Positions 1 to 10,788 of a stretch of DNA of 64,000 nt are shown piece after piece (positions within the stretch are counted from its first letter, which is position 1; each line of letters begins with the position of its first letter). Source of the stretch: JAEMQF01 sp963775015 (GTDB taxonomy: Bacteria; Pseudomonadota; Gammaproteobacteria; Burkholderiales; Burkholderiaceae_C); NCBI GenBank assembly GCA_963775015.1, contig CAVZHI010000005.1, forward strand, positions 186,001 to 250,000, written 5' to 3'. The position numbers were made by a program, and so were the translations under genes. The notes below the pieces were generated by a model. That model saw nothing but the letters and a program-made list of their open reading frames with translations. It was not told the origin of the DNA and did not search any database.

Positions 1-387
1 GCGCATCGCCTCGCCACGAATCTGGCCACCGAAAATCATCGAGGTGTTGAAGTCGACGCCGGTCTGCTTGAGCGACGCGCCGTCCTGCTCGTAGACGCGG
101 CGCACTGCGCTGCCCAGGACTCGTGCCGCGTCGAACATGCTGGTCGCGTTCCAGATCGTCAGCGGTGCCGCGTTGCCGTTGTCGAGCTTCTCGACCTGCA
201 GGATTTCGCGCACCGACTGCGAGATCGACAAGTTCCCCGACGACAGCAGCACCATCAGGCGGTCGCCCGCAGCCTCGTAAACCATCATCTTGCGAAACGT
301 GCTGATCTGGTCGAGTCCGGCGTTGGTGCGCGAATCGGACAGGAACACGAGGCCGGCGTCGAGTTTGATGCCGATGCAGTAGGTCAT
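1..387 (-). CDS. Anbu-type proteasome-like peptidase, partial (C-terminus beyond window)
   Basis: Only the first 129 codons are in the window; the gene runs off the left edge. The protein starts MTYCIGIKLDAGLVFLSDSR, with Thr2 at the mature N-terminus as in N-terminal-nucleophile hydrolases. The stretch that follows (SRTNAGLDQISTFRKM) is typical of the predicted bacterial proteasome-type protease family called Anbu or COG3484. Family members are self-compartmentalising peptidases related to HslV; their substrate is not settled. It follows glgX on the same strand with a 45-base gap, so it could be read from the same transcript, although no strong ribosome binding site is visible. Function is inferred from family resemblance only. 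Confidence 0.75.
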   Translation of the reverse strand, partial: MTYCIGIKLDAGLVFLSDSRTNAGLDQISTFRKMMVYEAAGDRLMVLLSSGNLSISQSVREILQVEKLDNGNAAPLTIWNATSMFDAARVLGSAVRRVYEQDGASLKQTGVDFNTSMIFGGQIRGEAMR

Positions 388-432
388 GGTGGGTTCAATT
401 GGAGCGAAGGGCAAGGGCGCGGCGTCGCGCGA

Positions 433-2518
433 TCAGAGCGTGATTTTGCAGCCCTCGGCGCCGAGCACGAGCAGGCTGCGCGAAGCGACCGTTGCGGTTG
501 CAGCGCCCGCGCCCAGCCCCGGCGCCCCGCCCCGCGGATGCGAGGTGTCGAGCAGGCCCTGCCACACACCCGGGGGCAGGGTGAATTCGACGTCGACGGC
601 GCTGCCGTTGATGAGCCAGAGCAGCGGCGCTGCGGCGCGCCCGGGCTTGCCGATCAGGCACGCCAGCGTTTGCTGCCCGCCATGCCGCCACTCGTCGCCG
701 TGCAGCGGCTTGGCGTCGGCGCGCAACCAGCTCAAGTCGCGCGCGCCTTGGGCATCGGCCAAACCGTCGTACCAGCGGTTCGCGAGCGGCAGCGCCTGGC
801 GCCGCAGTGCAAGCACGCGCTCGGTGAAGGCGACCAGGTCGGTGTCGGCGCGGTCCCAGTCGATCCAGGTGGTTTCATTGTCCTGGCAATAGGGGTTGTT
901 GTTACCGCCCTGGGTGTGGCCGAGCTCGTCGCCTGCGGCCAGCATCGGCGTGCCTTGCGCGAGCAGTTGCGTCGCGAGCAGCGCGCGCTGCAGGCGGCCA
1001 CGCAGCAGGTTCACGCCCGCATCGTCGCTCGGCCCTTCGACGCCGCAGTTGTGGTTGTGGTTGTGGTTGTGGCCGTCGCGGTTGCTTTCGCCGTTCGCGA
1101 GATTGTGTTTGCCGCCGTAGCTCACCAGATCGCGCAGCGTATAGCCGTCGTGCGAAACGACGTAGTTGACCGATTCCGCAGGTGTGCGCCCTTGCGCCTG
1201 GAACAGTTGCGCCGAGGCGCACAGGCGCTGCGCGAATTCGCCGCGGTGGCTGCCGCGCTCGATCCAGAAGCTGCGCATCGTGTCGCGAAAGCGGTCGTTC
1301 CACTCGAGCCAGCCGTGCGGAAAGTTGCCGAGCTGGTAACCCGCAGGGCCGACGTCCCAGGGCTCGGCGATCATCTTCAGACGCGACAGCAGCGGGTCCT
1401 GCGCGATCGCGGCGAAGAATGGTGCGCGCCGGTCAAAGCCATGGTCGGTGCGGCCGAGCACGGTGGCCAGGTCGAAGCGAAAGCCGTCGACGTGCATCTC
1501 GCCGGCCCAGTAGCGCAGGCTGTCCATCACAAGCTGGAGTGCGCGCGGCTGGCGCAGATCGAACGTATTGCCGCAACCGGTGTGGTTTTCGTAATGCGAC
1601 TTGTGGTGGTTTTGCAGGCGGTAGTAGCCTGCGTTGTCCAGACCCCGCCAACTCAAACTCGGGCCGAGTTCGTCGCTCTCGGCGGTGTGGTTGTAGACGA
1701 CGTCGAGGATGACTTCGATGCCGGCCCGGTGCAGGCGCTTCACCATGGCGCGAAATTCATCGCGCGGGTTCAAGCCCTGCGCGCCGCTGGCCAGGCGCGG
1801 CTCGGCGCAGAAGAAGCCGATCGTGTTGTAGCCCCAGTAGTTCGTCAGGCGCAGGCTCGCCAGGCGCTGCTCGTCCAGGTGCATCTGTACCGGCAGCAGG
1901 CTCACTGCCGTGATGCCCAGGCGCTTCAAGTGCGCGATCGCGGCGTCGTGGCCGAGGCCGGCATAGGTGCCGCGCAACGCCTCGGGGACGCAGGAATGGC
2001 GCTGGCTGAAACCCTTCACGTGCAACTCGTAGAGAACCGTGTCGGCCAGAGGCGTGTGCGGATGCTTGTCGTCGCCCCAGTCATAGGCGTCGTCGATGAC
2101 CCGCGCCTTCAGCGCGAAGGCGGCGTTGTCGCGCGGGTCGGCATGATGCGCGTGATGCGGGTCGGCGCCGAATTGTTCTTCGCGCCACTCGAAGCTGCCG
2201 ACGATGTCGCGCGCGTAAGGGTCGAGCAGCAGCTTCTGTGCATTGAAGCGCTGGCCCTGCTGCGGGCGCCACAGCCCGTGCGCGCGGTAACCGTAGACGA
2301 GTCCCGGCCCCGCGCCTTCAAGGCGGCCGTGCCACACGTCGTGGCTGTGGCCGGGCAGGGGAGTCCGCGAGACTTCGGTTTGACCGGTTCGCGTCGAACA
2401 GGCACAAGTCGATGGACCTGGCGTGCGCCGAGACGACGGCGAAGTTGACGCCGTGGCCGTCCCAGGTCGCGCCCAGCGGCCAGGGTTTGCCCAGAGTGAG
2501 CGGTCCGTGCGGGCTCAC
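433..2518 (-). CDS. glgX: Glycogen debranching enzyme GlgX (one frameshift)
   Basis: This is a GH13 isoamylase-type enzyme that hydrolyses alpha-1,6 branches of phosphorylase-limited glycogen. A GTG at 2518, 24 bases after glgP, opens the CBM48-like N-terminus (MSPHGPLTLGKPWPLG). The frame breaks near 2396, where one extra base separates LCLFDA from TGQTEVSRTPLPGHSHDVW; the main frame then continues to 433. GH13 signatures are visible: DVVYNHTAE, then GFRFDLA with the nucleophile Asp, then AEPWD with the acid Glu, and YVVSHDG. A hexanucleotide repeat expands the usual GHNHN segment to four His-Asn pairs near 1048-1075. The indel is more likely an assembly error than decay, because the rest is intact. 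Confidence 0.88.
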
Positions 2519-2542
2519 GCCGCCGCAACCCTGCGCGAGACG

Positions 2543-4972
2543 TCAGCGCCCGAGCGACTCGACGTTCCAGATTTGTTTGGCGTACTCGCGGATCGTGCGG
2601 TCCGACGAGAAGCTTCCCATTCCGGCCACGTTCGCGATCGCGCGCGCCGCCCACTCGGCCGGAGAGCGGAACAAGGCGTCGACACGGTTCTGCGTATGCA
2701 CATAGGCGTCATAGTCGGCGAGCAACAGGTAATGGTCGCCGCCCCAGAGCAGCGAGTCGACGAGGCCACGATAGCGCGTTGGCTCGTCCGGGCTGAAGTG
2801 GCCGCCGCCGATCGCGTCGAGCACGGCCTTCAACGTCGCATTGTTCTCGTACAGGCGCAGCGGCTGATAGCCGCTCTTGCGCAGCGCCGCAACTTCGGGA
2901 GTGCGCAGGCCGAAGATGAAAATGTTCTCGTCGCCGACGTTCTGCCGGATCTCGATGTTCGCGCCGTCGTCGGTGCCGATCGTGAGCGCGCCGTTCAGCG
3001 CAAGTTTCATGTTGCCGGTGCCCGAGGCCTCGGTGCCGGCGGTCGAAATCTGCTCCGACAGGTCGGCGCCCGGCATGATGAGCTCGGCCACCGAGACGCC
3101 GTAGTTTGGAATGAAAGCGACTTTCAGGCGCCCGGCGATGCGTGGGTCGTGGTTCACGACCTGGCCGACGTCGTGGATGAGCCGGATGATTGTCTTGGCC
3201 ATGTGGTAGCTCGACGCCGCCTTGCCGGCAAAGACGATGCTCCGCGGCACCCAGTTCGCGTTCGGCTCGGCGAGGATCGCCTGGTAGCGCGTCACGACGT
3301 GCAGCACGTTGAGCAACTGGCGCTTGTATTCGTGGATTCGCTTCACCTGCACGTCGAACAGGCTTTGCGGGTCCAGCATCACGCCGGTGCTGCGCTTCAC
3401 GTGTTCGGCGAGGCGCAATTTGTTGGCGCGCTTGATGCGCAGGAATTCGTCGCGGAATGCGCCGCTGCCCTGGTTTTCCTTCAGGCGTTTCAATTGATCC
3501 AGGTCCAGGCGCCAGCTGCTGCCCAGGGTCTGGTCGAGCAGGCCAGCCAGCCCCGGGTTCGCCTGGGCGAGCCAGCGCCGCGGCGTCACGCCGTTCGTCA
3601 TGTTGACGAAGCGCTGCGGCCACAGGCTCGCGAAGTCGGCAAAAATCGTCTTCACGAGCAGCTCGGAGTGCAGCGCCGAGACGCCGTTCACCTTGTGGCT
3701 GCCCACGACCGACAGATGCGCCATGCGCACGCGGCGCTCGCCGCTTTCGTCGATCAAGGAAATTCGCGCGAGCAGGCCCAGGTCGCCCGGCCGCTGCGCT
3801 GCAGCGTAATCAAGCATCTCTTGATTGATGCGAAAGATGATCTCGAGATGGCGCGGCAGCACATGCTGGATCAGGCCGACCGGCCAGGTCTCGAGCGCCT
3901 CGGGCATCAGCGTGTGGTTCGTGTAGGAGAAGATGCGTTGGCACATCGCCCACGCGGGCTGCCACGCCAGGCCATGCTCGTCGCAGAGCAGCCGCATCAG
4001 TTCGGCGACACCGATGGCAGGGTGCGTGTCGTTCAGGTGGATCGCGACCTTGTCCGCCAGATTCGCCAGGCTCGGATGTTCCTCGAGATGGCGCCCGACG
4101 ATGTCTTGGAGCGACGCGGCGACGAAAAAATACTCCTGACGCAAGCGCAGCTCGCGCCCGGCCGGGGTGCTGTCGTTCGGGTACAGCACCCAGGAGATGT
4201 TCTCGTATTCGTTCTTGATTCCGGCGGCGCGCGCGTAGTCCCCGGTGTTGAACGCGTGCAGGTCGATGTGCGCCGGCGCCTGGGCTTTCCACAGGCGCAG
4301 CGTGCTGACCTTGTTTGTGCCGTGGCCGGGAATCACCATGTCGCACGCCTTGGCCGCGACTTCGCCGGCGGCGCGCCAGGTGGCTTGACCTGCGCTGTGC
4401 TCGACCCAGCCGCCAAAGCGCACCGGGTAGGTCAGGCCGCTGCGCGGGAACTCCCAGGCGGTGCCGTTCTCGAGCCACGGGTCGGGGTATTCGATCTGGC
4501 TGCCGTTCTGGATTTCCTGCGCGAACATGCCGTACTCATAGCGGATGCCGTAGCCGAACGAGGGCAGCCCGAGTGTGGCCATCGAGTCGAGAAAACACGC
4601 CGCAAGGCGCCCCAGGCCGCCGTTCCCCAGCGCCGCGTCGGGTTCGGCATCGGCGATGTCTTCGAGGCGCTTCGCGTGTGCGGCAACGCCCTGCGCCGCG
4701 GCCTGGTTCAGGTCCAGCGCGCCGAGCGCGTTGCCGAGCGTGCGGCCGATGAGGAACTCCATCGACAGGTAATAGACGCGGCGCGCCTTGGCCGAACTTT
4801 CCAGGGTCTGGGTCGCGACCCAGCGCCTGGAGAGCTGCTCGCGCGCGACCTGCGACACCGCCAGCATCAATTCCGCGGGGTTCGCCTGTGCCGGGTTCAC
4901 GCCGACGGTTTGCAGCAGGTGCGCGTCGATTGCAGCGGCAATCGGTGTGGAGGGGGCAACAACAGGGTTCAC
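2543..4972 (-). CDS. glgP: Glycogen/starch phosphorylase
   Basis: An 809-residue GT35 phosphorylase, which uses phosphate and a pyridoxal phosphate cofactor to release glucose 1-phosphate from alpha-1,4 glucan. The N-terminal half carries YYLSMEFLIGRTLGN and LGNGGLGRLAACFLDS. The C-terminal half carries the PLP-site signature EASGTGNMKLALNGALTIGT, where the Lys forms the Schiff base. The length fits bacterial GlgP and the frame is unbroken. It is the first gene of the leftward glgP-glgX unit and diverges from glgC across 211 bases, so degradation and synthesis genes share a control region. The start at 4972 matches the usual N-terminal length for the family. Confidence 0.96.
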   Translation of the reverse strand: MNPVVAPSTPIAAAIDAHLLQTVGVNPAQANPAELMLAVSQVAREQLSRRWVATQTLESSAKARRVYYLSMEFLIGRTLGNALGALDLNQAAAQGVAAHAKRLEDIADAEPDAALGNGGLGRLAACFLDSMATLGLPSFGYGIRYEYGMFAQEIQNGSQIEYPDPWLENGTAWEFPRSGLTYPVRFGGWVEHSAGQATWRAAGEVAAKACDMVIPGHGTNKVSTLRLWKAQAPAHIDLHAFNTGDYARAAGIKNEYENISWVLYPNDSTPAGRELRLRQEYFFVAASLQDIVGRHLEEHPSLANLADKVAIHLNDTHPAIGVAELMRLLCDEHGLAWQPAWAMCQRIFSYTNHTLMPEALETWPVGLIQHVLPRHLEIIFRINQEMLDYAAAQRPGDLGLLARISLIDESGERRVRMAHLSVVGSHKVNGVSALHSELLVKTIFADFASLWPQRFVNMTNGVTPRRWLAQANPGLAGLLDQTLGSSWRLDLDQLKRLKENQGSGAFRDEFLRIKRANKLRLAEHVKRSTGVMLDPQSLFDVQVKRIHEYKRQLLNVLHVVTRYQAILAEPNANWVPRSIVFAGKAASSYHMAKTIIRLIHDVGQVVNHDPRIAGRLKVAFIPNYGVSVAELIMPGADLSEQISTAGTEASGTGNMKLALNGALTIGTDDGANIEIRQNVGDENIFIFGLRTPEVAALRKSGYQPLRLYENNATLKAVLDAIGGGHFSPDEPTRYRGLVDSLLWGGDHYLLLADYDAYVHTQNRVDALFRSPAEWAARAIANVAGMGSFSSDRTIREYAKQIWNVESLGR

Positions 4973-5183
4973 GAGCGTTCCTTTACCGAAGCGGGGACGT
5001 TCTCACCGATGGCCGCTGAACCGGGCTCTGCCCATCGCCTTGGCCATTTTGCGAGCCCGCAATGTACAACCAGTGAACTGCGGACCCTGCTGCTGATTCG
5101 GTCCGAATCGAGACGTCCGGCCGATTGGCGCCAAAATGTCACCCCAGCGCGTGCACCGTCAACCCCCACGCCAAAGGACCCCC
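4973..5183. promoter_or_regulatory. Divergent glgP / glgC intergenic region
   Basis: These 211 bases separate the leftward degradation genes (glgP, glgX) from the rightward synthesis genes (glgC, glgA). Both promoters must lie here unless the genes are read from further upstream. I see no convincing sigma-70 hexamer pair and no clear operator. An AAAGGA ribosome binding site for glgC lies at 5173-5178. Confidence 0.5.
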
Positions 5184-6458
5184 ATGGACCTCCAAGATCC
5201 GTCGCTGAAGGTTGACCGGCGCAAGCGCATCGTTGCCCTGGTGCTCGCCGGCGGCCGTGGCAGCCGCTTGAAGAACCTGACCGACCGGCGCGCCAAACCG
5301 GCGGTGTACTTCGGCGGCAAGTTCCGCATCGTCGACTTTGCGCTGTCGAACTGCCTCAACTCCGGGATCCGCCGCATCGGCGTCATCACCCAGTACAAGT
5401 CGCACAGCCTGCTGCGCCACTTGCAGCGCGGCTGGGCGTTCCTGCGCGGCGAGATGAATGAATTCGTCGATCTGCTGCCGGCGCAGCAACGCACCGACGA
5501 AGAGCATTGGTACCGCGGCACCGCCGACGCCGTGTACCAGAACGTCGACATCCTCGAGGGCTACCAGGCCGACTACATCGTCGTTCTCGCCGGCGACCAT
5601 GTCTACAAGATGAACTACTCGCTGATGCTCGCCGACCATGTGGCCAAGGGCCGCCCCTGCACCGTCGCGTGCATCGCCGTGCCGCGCGCCCAGGCGAGCG
5701 CGTTCGGCGTGATGGCGGTGGACGAGCAATGGAAGATCGTCGACTTCGTCGAGAAGCCCGTCGACCCGCCGGCGATGCCCGGCGACCCGGACCGGGCGCT
5801 TGCGAGCATGGGCATCTACGTCTTCAACGCGGCTTTCCTCTACGACGAACTGGCGCGCGACATCGCGGACCCGAACTCGAGCCACGACTTCGGCAAGGAC
5901 ATCATCCCCAAACTCGTGCAAGCGGGCCTCGCGTCGGCGCATCCGTTTTCGCTCAGTTGCGTCGGCAGCAAGCCCGACGAAGAGCCGTATTGGCGCGACG
6001 TGGGAACGATCGACGCCTACTGGGACGCGAACATCGACCTCACCGCGACGGTGCCGATGCTGAACCTGTACGACACGAACTGGCCGATCTGGACCTACCA
6101 ACCGCAGTTGCCGCCGGCCAAGTTCGTGCACAACACCGAGACGCGGCGCGGCATGGCGATCGAATCGATGGTTTCGGGGGGCTCGATCATCTCCGGTCAT
6201 GTGTTTCGCTCGGTGCTGTTCTCGAGCGTGCGCGTGCACTCGTACGCGAGCGTCAACTGGTCGGTGCTGCTGCCCGACGTTCAGGTCGGCCGCGGCGTGC
6301 GCCTGCACCGCAGCGTGATCGACCACGGCTGCACGATCCCCGACGGCATGGTGATCGGCGAAGACGCCGAGGCCGACGCGGCGCGTTTCGAACGCAGCGA
6401 GAACGGCATCACGCTGGTCACGCGCGACATGCTCGCTCGCCTGACCCGCGCCTCATGA
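5184..6458 (+). CDS. glgC: Glucose-1-phosphate adenylyltransferase
   Basis: It makes ADP-glucose from glucose 1-phosphate and ATP, the committed step of bacterial glycogen synthesis. The 424-residue protein begins MDLQDPSLKVDRRKRIVALV. The start at 5184 is preferred over upstream in-frame codons because AAAGGA lies five bases before it. The nucleotide-binding stretch ALVLAGGRGSRLKNLTDRRA is followed by AKPAVYFGGKFRIVDFALSN. GDHVYKMNY and the C-terminal left-handed beta-helix (VLLPDVQVGRGVRLHRSVID) are also visible. Its stop codon overlaps the glgA start as ATGA at 6455-6458, so the two are translationally coupled. Confidence 0.96.
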   Translation: MDLQDPSLKVDRRKRIVALVLAGGRGSRLKNLTDRRAKPAVYFGGKFRIVDFALSNCLNSGIRRIGVITQYKSHSLLRHLQRGWAFLRGEMNEFVDLLPAQQRTDEEHWYRGTADAVYQNVDILEGYQADYIVVLAGDHVYKMNYSLMLADHVAKGRPCTVACIAVPRAQASAFGVMAVDEQWKIVDFVEKPVDPPAMPGDPDRALASMGIYVFNAAFLYDELARDIADPNSSHDFGKDIIPKLVQAGLASAHPFSLSCVGSKPDEEPYWRDVGTIDAYWDANIDLTATVPMLNLYDTNWPIWTYQPQLPPAKFVHNTETRRGMAIESMVSGGSIISGHVFRSVLFSSVRVHSYASVNWSVLLPDVQVGRGVRLHRSVIDHGCTIPDGMVIGEDAEADAARFERSENGITLVTRDMLARLTRAS

Positions 6459-7931
6459 AAGTCCTGCACGTTGCCGCCGAAATCTACCCCCTGGTCAAGA
6501 CCGGCGGGCTGGCCGACGTCGTCGGGGCGCTGCCGCGCGCCTTGATCAACGTCGGCGCCGACGTGCGCCTGCTGCTGCCAGGAATGCCGGCGATCCTCGA
6601 CGCCGTCCTGCACCAGCGCACCGTGTGCGAAATCGGGCCGATGTTCGGCGCGCTGCGCATCAGCGTGCGGCGCGGCCAGCTGCCGTTCAGCCAGGTGCCG
6701 GTCTACGTCATCGACTCGCCGTATCTCTACCGGCGCGCCGGCGGCCCCTACGAAGATCCGCTGGGGCTCGAGTGGGTCGACAACCTGCAGCGCTTCGCCC
6801 TGCTCGGCTGGGTCGGCGCGCATCTGGCCGCAGGCGAAATCGACGCGGCGTGGACGCCGCAAATCGTGCACTGCCCACGACTGGCACGCCGCGATGACCT
6901 GCGCCTACATGGCGGCGCACCCGGGAACCGCCGCGCCGAGCGTGTTCACGGTGCACAACCTCGCCTACCAGGGCCTGTTCGCGCCGGGCGACTTTCCCGC
7001 CCTCGGGCTGCCCTCGGCGATCTGGGCTTCGCATGGCATCGAGTACCACGGCCGCATCTCGTTCATGAAGGCGGGGCTCAAGTACGCGCGGCGCATCACG
7101 ACGGTGAGCCCCACCTACGCGACCGAAATCGCGACCCAGGAGTTCGGCTGCGGCCTGGACGGCGTGGTGCGAAGCCGCGTCGGCGACGTGAGCGGAATCC
7201 TCAACGGCGTCGACCGCGACGTCTGGGACCCGGCGTCCGACTCCGCCCTCGGGGCGCGTTATTCAGCATCCGATGCGTCCGGCAAGCGGCGCTGCCGAGC
7301 CGAGCTGCGCGCCGAGTTCGGCCTGGACGCCAGCGACAACGCGCCGCTGTTCGGCGTCGTGAGCCGGCTCAGCGGCCAGAAGGGCCTGGACCTCGTGCTC
7401 GCTGCGTTGCCGGCGCTGCTGCGCCAAGGCGCCCAGTTGTGCCTGCAAGGCAGCGGCGACCCCGCGCTCGAGGCGGCGTTCAGCGCGGCGGCGAAGGCGC
7501 ACCCGGGCCAGGTGGCGGTGCGAATCGGCTACGACGAGATCACCGCGCATCGCGTCATCGCCGGCGCCGACGCGCTGCTCGTGCCGTCGCGCTTCGAGCC
7601 CTGCGGCCTGACCCAGTTGTACGCGCTGCGTTACGGCAGCGTGCCGGTGGTGCGCCGCGTCGGCGGGCTGGCCGACACGGTCGTCGATGCAACGCCGCAG
7701 GCCTTGAGCGACGACCGCGCGACCGGCTTCACCTTCGATGCGGCGACGCCGGCGGCCCTTGAAGCGGCAGTGCAGCGCGCGGTGCTGGCGTTCCGCACCC
7801 CCGCCGTGTGGCAGCAACTGATGCAGCGCGGCATGGCGCAGGACTTCTCGTGGAACGAGGCGGCGAGCCAATACCTCGCGCTTTACGGCGGCATGTTGAG
7901 CGCGCCGGCCGGAGCCCCTCCCATCGGTTAA
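6455..7931 (+). CDS. glgA: Glycogen synthase GlgA (one frameshift)
   Basis: A GT5 glucosyltransferase that extends glycogen from ADP-glucose. The start (MKVLHVAAEIYPLVKTGGLA) overlaps the glgC stop and contains the KTGGL substrate-binding motif. The frame breaks in the CCC run at 6874-6876. Dropping one C restores IVHCHDWHAAMTCAYMAAHP, the expected family sequence, and the rest then reads cleanly to 7931. The C-terminal half carries VSRLSGQKGLDLVLAALP and the catalytic RFEPCGLTQLYALRYGSVPV. The family is about 480 residues long, as here once corrected. A one-base assembly insertion is the simplest explanation. Confidence 0.92.
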
Positions 7932-7964
7932 CCCCGTTTCGGCAATCGCGCCGTTCAACGGGGT
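7931..7964. repeat. 8-bp inverted repeat after glgA
   Basis: ACCCCGTT at 7931-7938 pairs perfectly with AACGGGGT at 7957-7964 across an 18-base loop, starting at the glgA stop codon. There is no T tract, so this is not a classical intrinsic terminator. It may still protect the glgCA mRNA end or mark a factor-dependent stop. Confidence 0.35.
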
Positions 7965-7986
7965 GTCCACACCACGGGAGCCTTTG

Positions 7987-9997
7987 ATGCCGAACCGCCG
8001 AATCACTCTTGCGCAAGGTCTTTGCGCAGCCCTTGCGCTTGCCGCGCTCAGCGCCTGCGCCATTCCGCATGGAGCCACCGCGCCGCCGAGCGGCACCTTG
8101 GCACCGTATCGCAGCGAAGCCGAACTGAACGACGCGCTCACGCGCTGGCGCAGTGAGGCGGAAAAATGGCGTGGCGAGTCGCGCCGCGCCAAGGCCGAAA
8201 GCGCCGCAGGCTTGGGGGCCGCGCAGCCGTCGGCGGCTGCGCCGGCGGCGATGGCGAAGAGCGCAGACGCGGCCACCGGCGCTGCCGCCGAGTCGATCAC
8301 GAACGTGCAGACGGCGGGAGTCGACGAAGGCGGAATCGTCAAGCGCGCCGGCGAGCAACTCGTGATCTTGCGCCGCGGCCGCCTGTTCACGGTGCGCGTC
8401 GGCGGCGACGCGCTGCAAAGCGTCGCGACGCTCGACGCCTACGCGCCGGGAACGAACCCGCAAGGCGCGTGGTACGACGAACTTCTGGTGTCTGATTCCA
8501 CCGTCGTCGTCATCGGCTACAGCTACGCCAGAGGCGGCACCGAGATCGGACTCTTCGATCTGGACCCGCGCGGCGCGCTCAGCTACCGCGCCACCTACCA
8601 CCTGCGCAGCTTCGACTACTACTCCTCGCGCAACTACGCGAGCCGCCTCATCGGGCGCAAGCTGGTCTTTTACACGCCGACGCTGCTTCAACCCTGGGGG
8701 CCGGCGCCGCAGCAGATGTTTCCCGGGGTGCGGCGCTGGCATGGGCAGGCGACACCTGCCGAGTTCAAGCGCGTCTTGCCGGCGACACGCGTCTACCGCA
8801 GCGACGACGAGTTCGACCCTCAGCAGCCGCTCGCGCTGCACAGCGTCACGGCGTGCGATCTGGGAAGCGCTGAGTTGAACTGCGAGTCGACGGCGGTGCT
8901 CGGGCCAACGGGGCGCGTGTTCTACGTGTCGATGGGTTCGGTCTACGTCTGGACGACCGCGCCGCGGGTTCGGAGCGCAATCGAGCCACCCGCGCGCCGT
9001 GTGCCGGACACCTTGTCGGCGGTGTTCCGCATTCCGCTGGACGGCGCCGCGCCGAGTGCACTCAAGACGGCCGGCGTGCCGATCGATCAGATGTCGTTCC
9101 TCGAAGACGGCAGCGCCCACTTGAACGTGCTGCTCCGCAGGTCGGGTGCGGGCGAGGGCATGTGGGGCAGCGAACACAGCGCCGGATCGATGGCGCTGCT
9201 GCGCGTGCCGCTCGCGGCGTTCGGCGACGGCCGTGGGTCGGCGCAGCGCGAGCATTACCGGCCACTGCCGGCGCCGACCGGGCATGCGTTGCAGAACCGC
9301 TTTGTCGGCGATTGGCTGTTGTGGGGCGGCGCTGCAGCAGCGCGCCTACGCTTCGATTCAAGCGGTCTCGACCCCGTGTCGGCCTGGGCGGTGCGCTTCG
9401 CCGACTCGGGCGACGCGATCGCGCTCGCACCCGGGCATGGCGTGGAGCGCATCGAAGCGCTCGGCGAAGACGCCGTGCTCGTCGGCAACGCGGGCGCCGA
9501 TCTGCACTTCAGCAGCGTGCGCCTCACGCGCAGCGGCGCCACGCTTGCCGGGCGCTACGTTCAGCCCCGGAGCGAGCCAGGGCGAGACGCGCACGCATGG
9601 CTTCTTCTACCGCGCGACGGCGCGCGGCACCGGGCTGCTCGGTCTGCCCGTGCTCGGCTCGGCCTCCGGCCGCCGATCCGGCGTGTTCAGCGGCGCGCAG
9701 GGGTCGGCCGAGGTTCTGTTCCTGCGCCAGTCGGATCTGAGCTTCACCGCTTTGGGCGAGCTGCGCGCCGAGCCGACTGTGGCGGCCAACGATTCATGCC
9801 GCGCCAGTTGCGTCGACTGGTACGGCAACGCACGCCCGATTTTCCTCGGCGCGCGTGTCTTTGCGCTGCTCGGCTACGAACTGGTCGAAGGCGAGCTGAC
9901 GCTGCAAGACCCGCGCGAGCGCATCGAGGAGCGGCGCCGCATCAGTTTTGCGCCCAACGTCGCAATTCGCGACGGGCGATACTCGCCGTTCAACTGA
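7987..9997 (+). CDS. Secreted beta-propeller lipoprotein (one frameshift)
   Basis: The protein resembles the family of secreted proteins with a C-terminal beta-propeller distantly related to WD-40 (Beta_propel). The start at 7987 (MPNRRITLAQGLCAALALAA) gives a lipoprotein signal with lipobox LSAC, so it should be anchored in the outer membrane or periplasm. A GGGAG site precedes it. The conserved ITNVQTAGVDEGGIVKR and VRVGGDALQSVATLD motifs typical of the family follow. The frame breaks in the GGG at 9580-9582; removing a base continues into GETRTHGFFYRATARGTGLL and the end at 9997. The biochemical role of the family is unknown to me. Confidence 0.78.
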
Positions 9998-10041
9998 CGC
10001 GGCACTTGTGTGCCGCCCACCGCACGCTGGAGGGCACTGGC

Positions 10042-10776
10042 ATGGAAATCCGCAATCCCCACGACGCCGATTTTGCGTCGCCCGTCGTGCAGGGTTTGCG
10101 CGCGGACCTGGCTCTGGCGCTGCGCGCCGCGGCGCACCACGGCCTCGCCGAGGGCGTGTGCAACCATTTCAGCGTCGAGCTGCCGGATGCATCCGGGCGC
10201 TTTCTGCTCAACCCGCGCGGCCTGCTGTGGAGCGAAGTCGGTGCCGACGACATCGTCCTCATCGACGCGCACGGCAACAAGCTCGCCGGGCGCCACGAGA
10301 TCGAACCGACGGCGATGTTCATCCACGCCGCGATCCACCGCATCGCCGGCAAGGCGTGCGTGCTGCACACCCACATGCCGAACGCAACGGCACTCACGCT
10401 GACGGTCGATCGCGCGCTCGACACGACGCTGTCGCAAACCGCGATGCGCTTTCACGGCCGCATCGCCGTCGATCCGAATTACAACGGGTTGGCGCTCGAC
10501 GACTCCGAGGGAGAACGCATCGCGCGCGCGATGCAAGGCGCCGACGTCGTGTTCCTCGGCAACCACGGCGTCGTCGTCTGCGGCGAGCGCATGGACTACG
10601 CCTACGACGACCTTTACTACCTGGAACGCGCCTGCGGCGTGCAGATCCTCGCCCAGTCCACCGGCCGCCCGCTCGCGCCGGTGGCCCCGGCGATGGCAAG
10701 CCTGGTCGTGCAACAAGGCATGGGGGAACGCCTGCAGTCGACACTCTTCTTCGAGGCGCTGCGGCGTACGCTGTAG
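10042..10776 (+). CDS. Class II aldolase/adducin domain protein
   Basis: A 244-residue protein of the class II aldolase/adducin fold, whose members use a divalent metal to cleave or epimerise sugar phosphates or hydroxy acids. The metal-site histidines are visible in VLHTHMPNATAL and in LGNHGVVVCG, and NHFSVELP marks the N-terminal substrate region. GGAGGG at 10029-10034 supports the start. The most similar known subgroup comprises aldolase-like proteins of Burkholderiales with no assigned substrate. It sits between the propeller lipoprotein and tRNA-Ser, with no pathway context, so no specific substrate is proposed. Confidence 0.85.
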   Translation: MEIRNPHDADFASPVVQGLRADLALALRAAAHHGLAEGVCNHFSVELPDASGRFLLNPRGLLWSEVGADDIVLIDAHGNKLAGRHEIEPTAMFIHAAIHRIAGKACVLHTHMPNATALTLTVDRALDTTLSQTAMRFHGRIAVDPNYNGLALDDSEGERIARAMQGADVVFLGNHGVVVCGERMDYAYDDLYYLERACGVQILAQSTGRPLAPVAPAMASLVVQQGMGERLQSTLFFEALRRTL

Positions 10777-10788
10777 TTCTTGGTGTCC

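Noticed and set aside
2423..5215. A 930-codon open frame antisense to glgP
   Set aside because: The minus strand encodes an intact phosphorylase with the PLP motif; the antisense frame has no domain.
7931..7964. A rho-independent terminator after glgA
   Set aside because: The stem is perfect but the loop is long and no T run follows; kept only as an inverted repeat.
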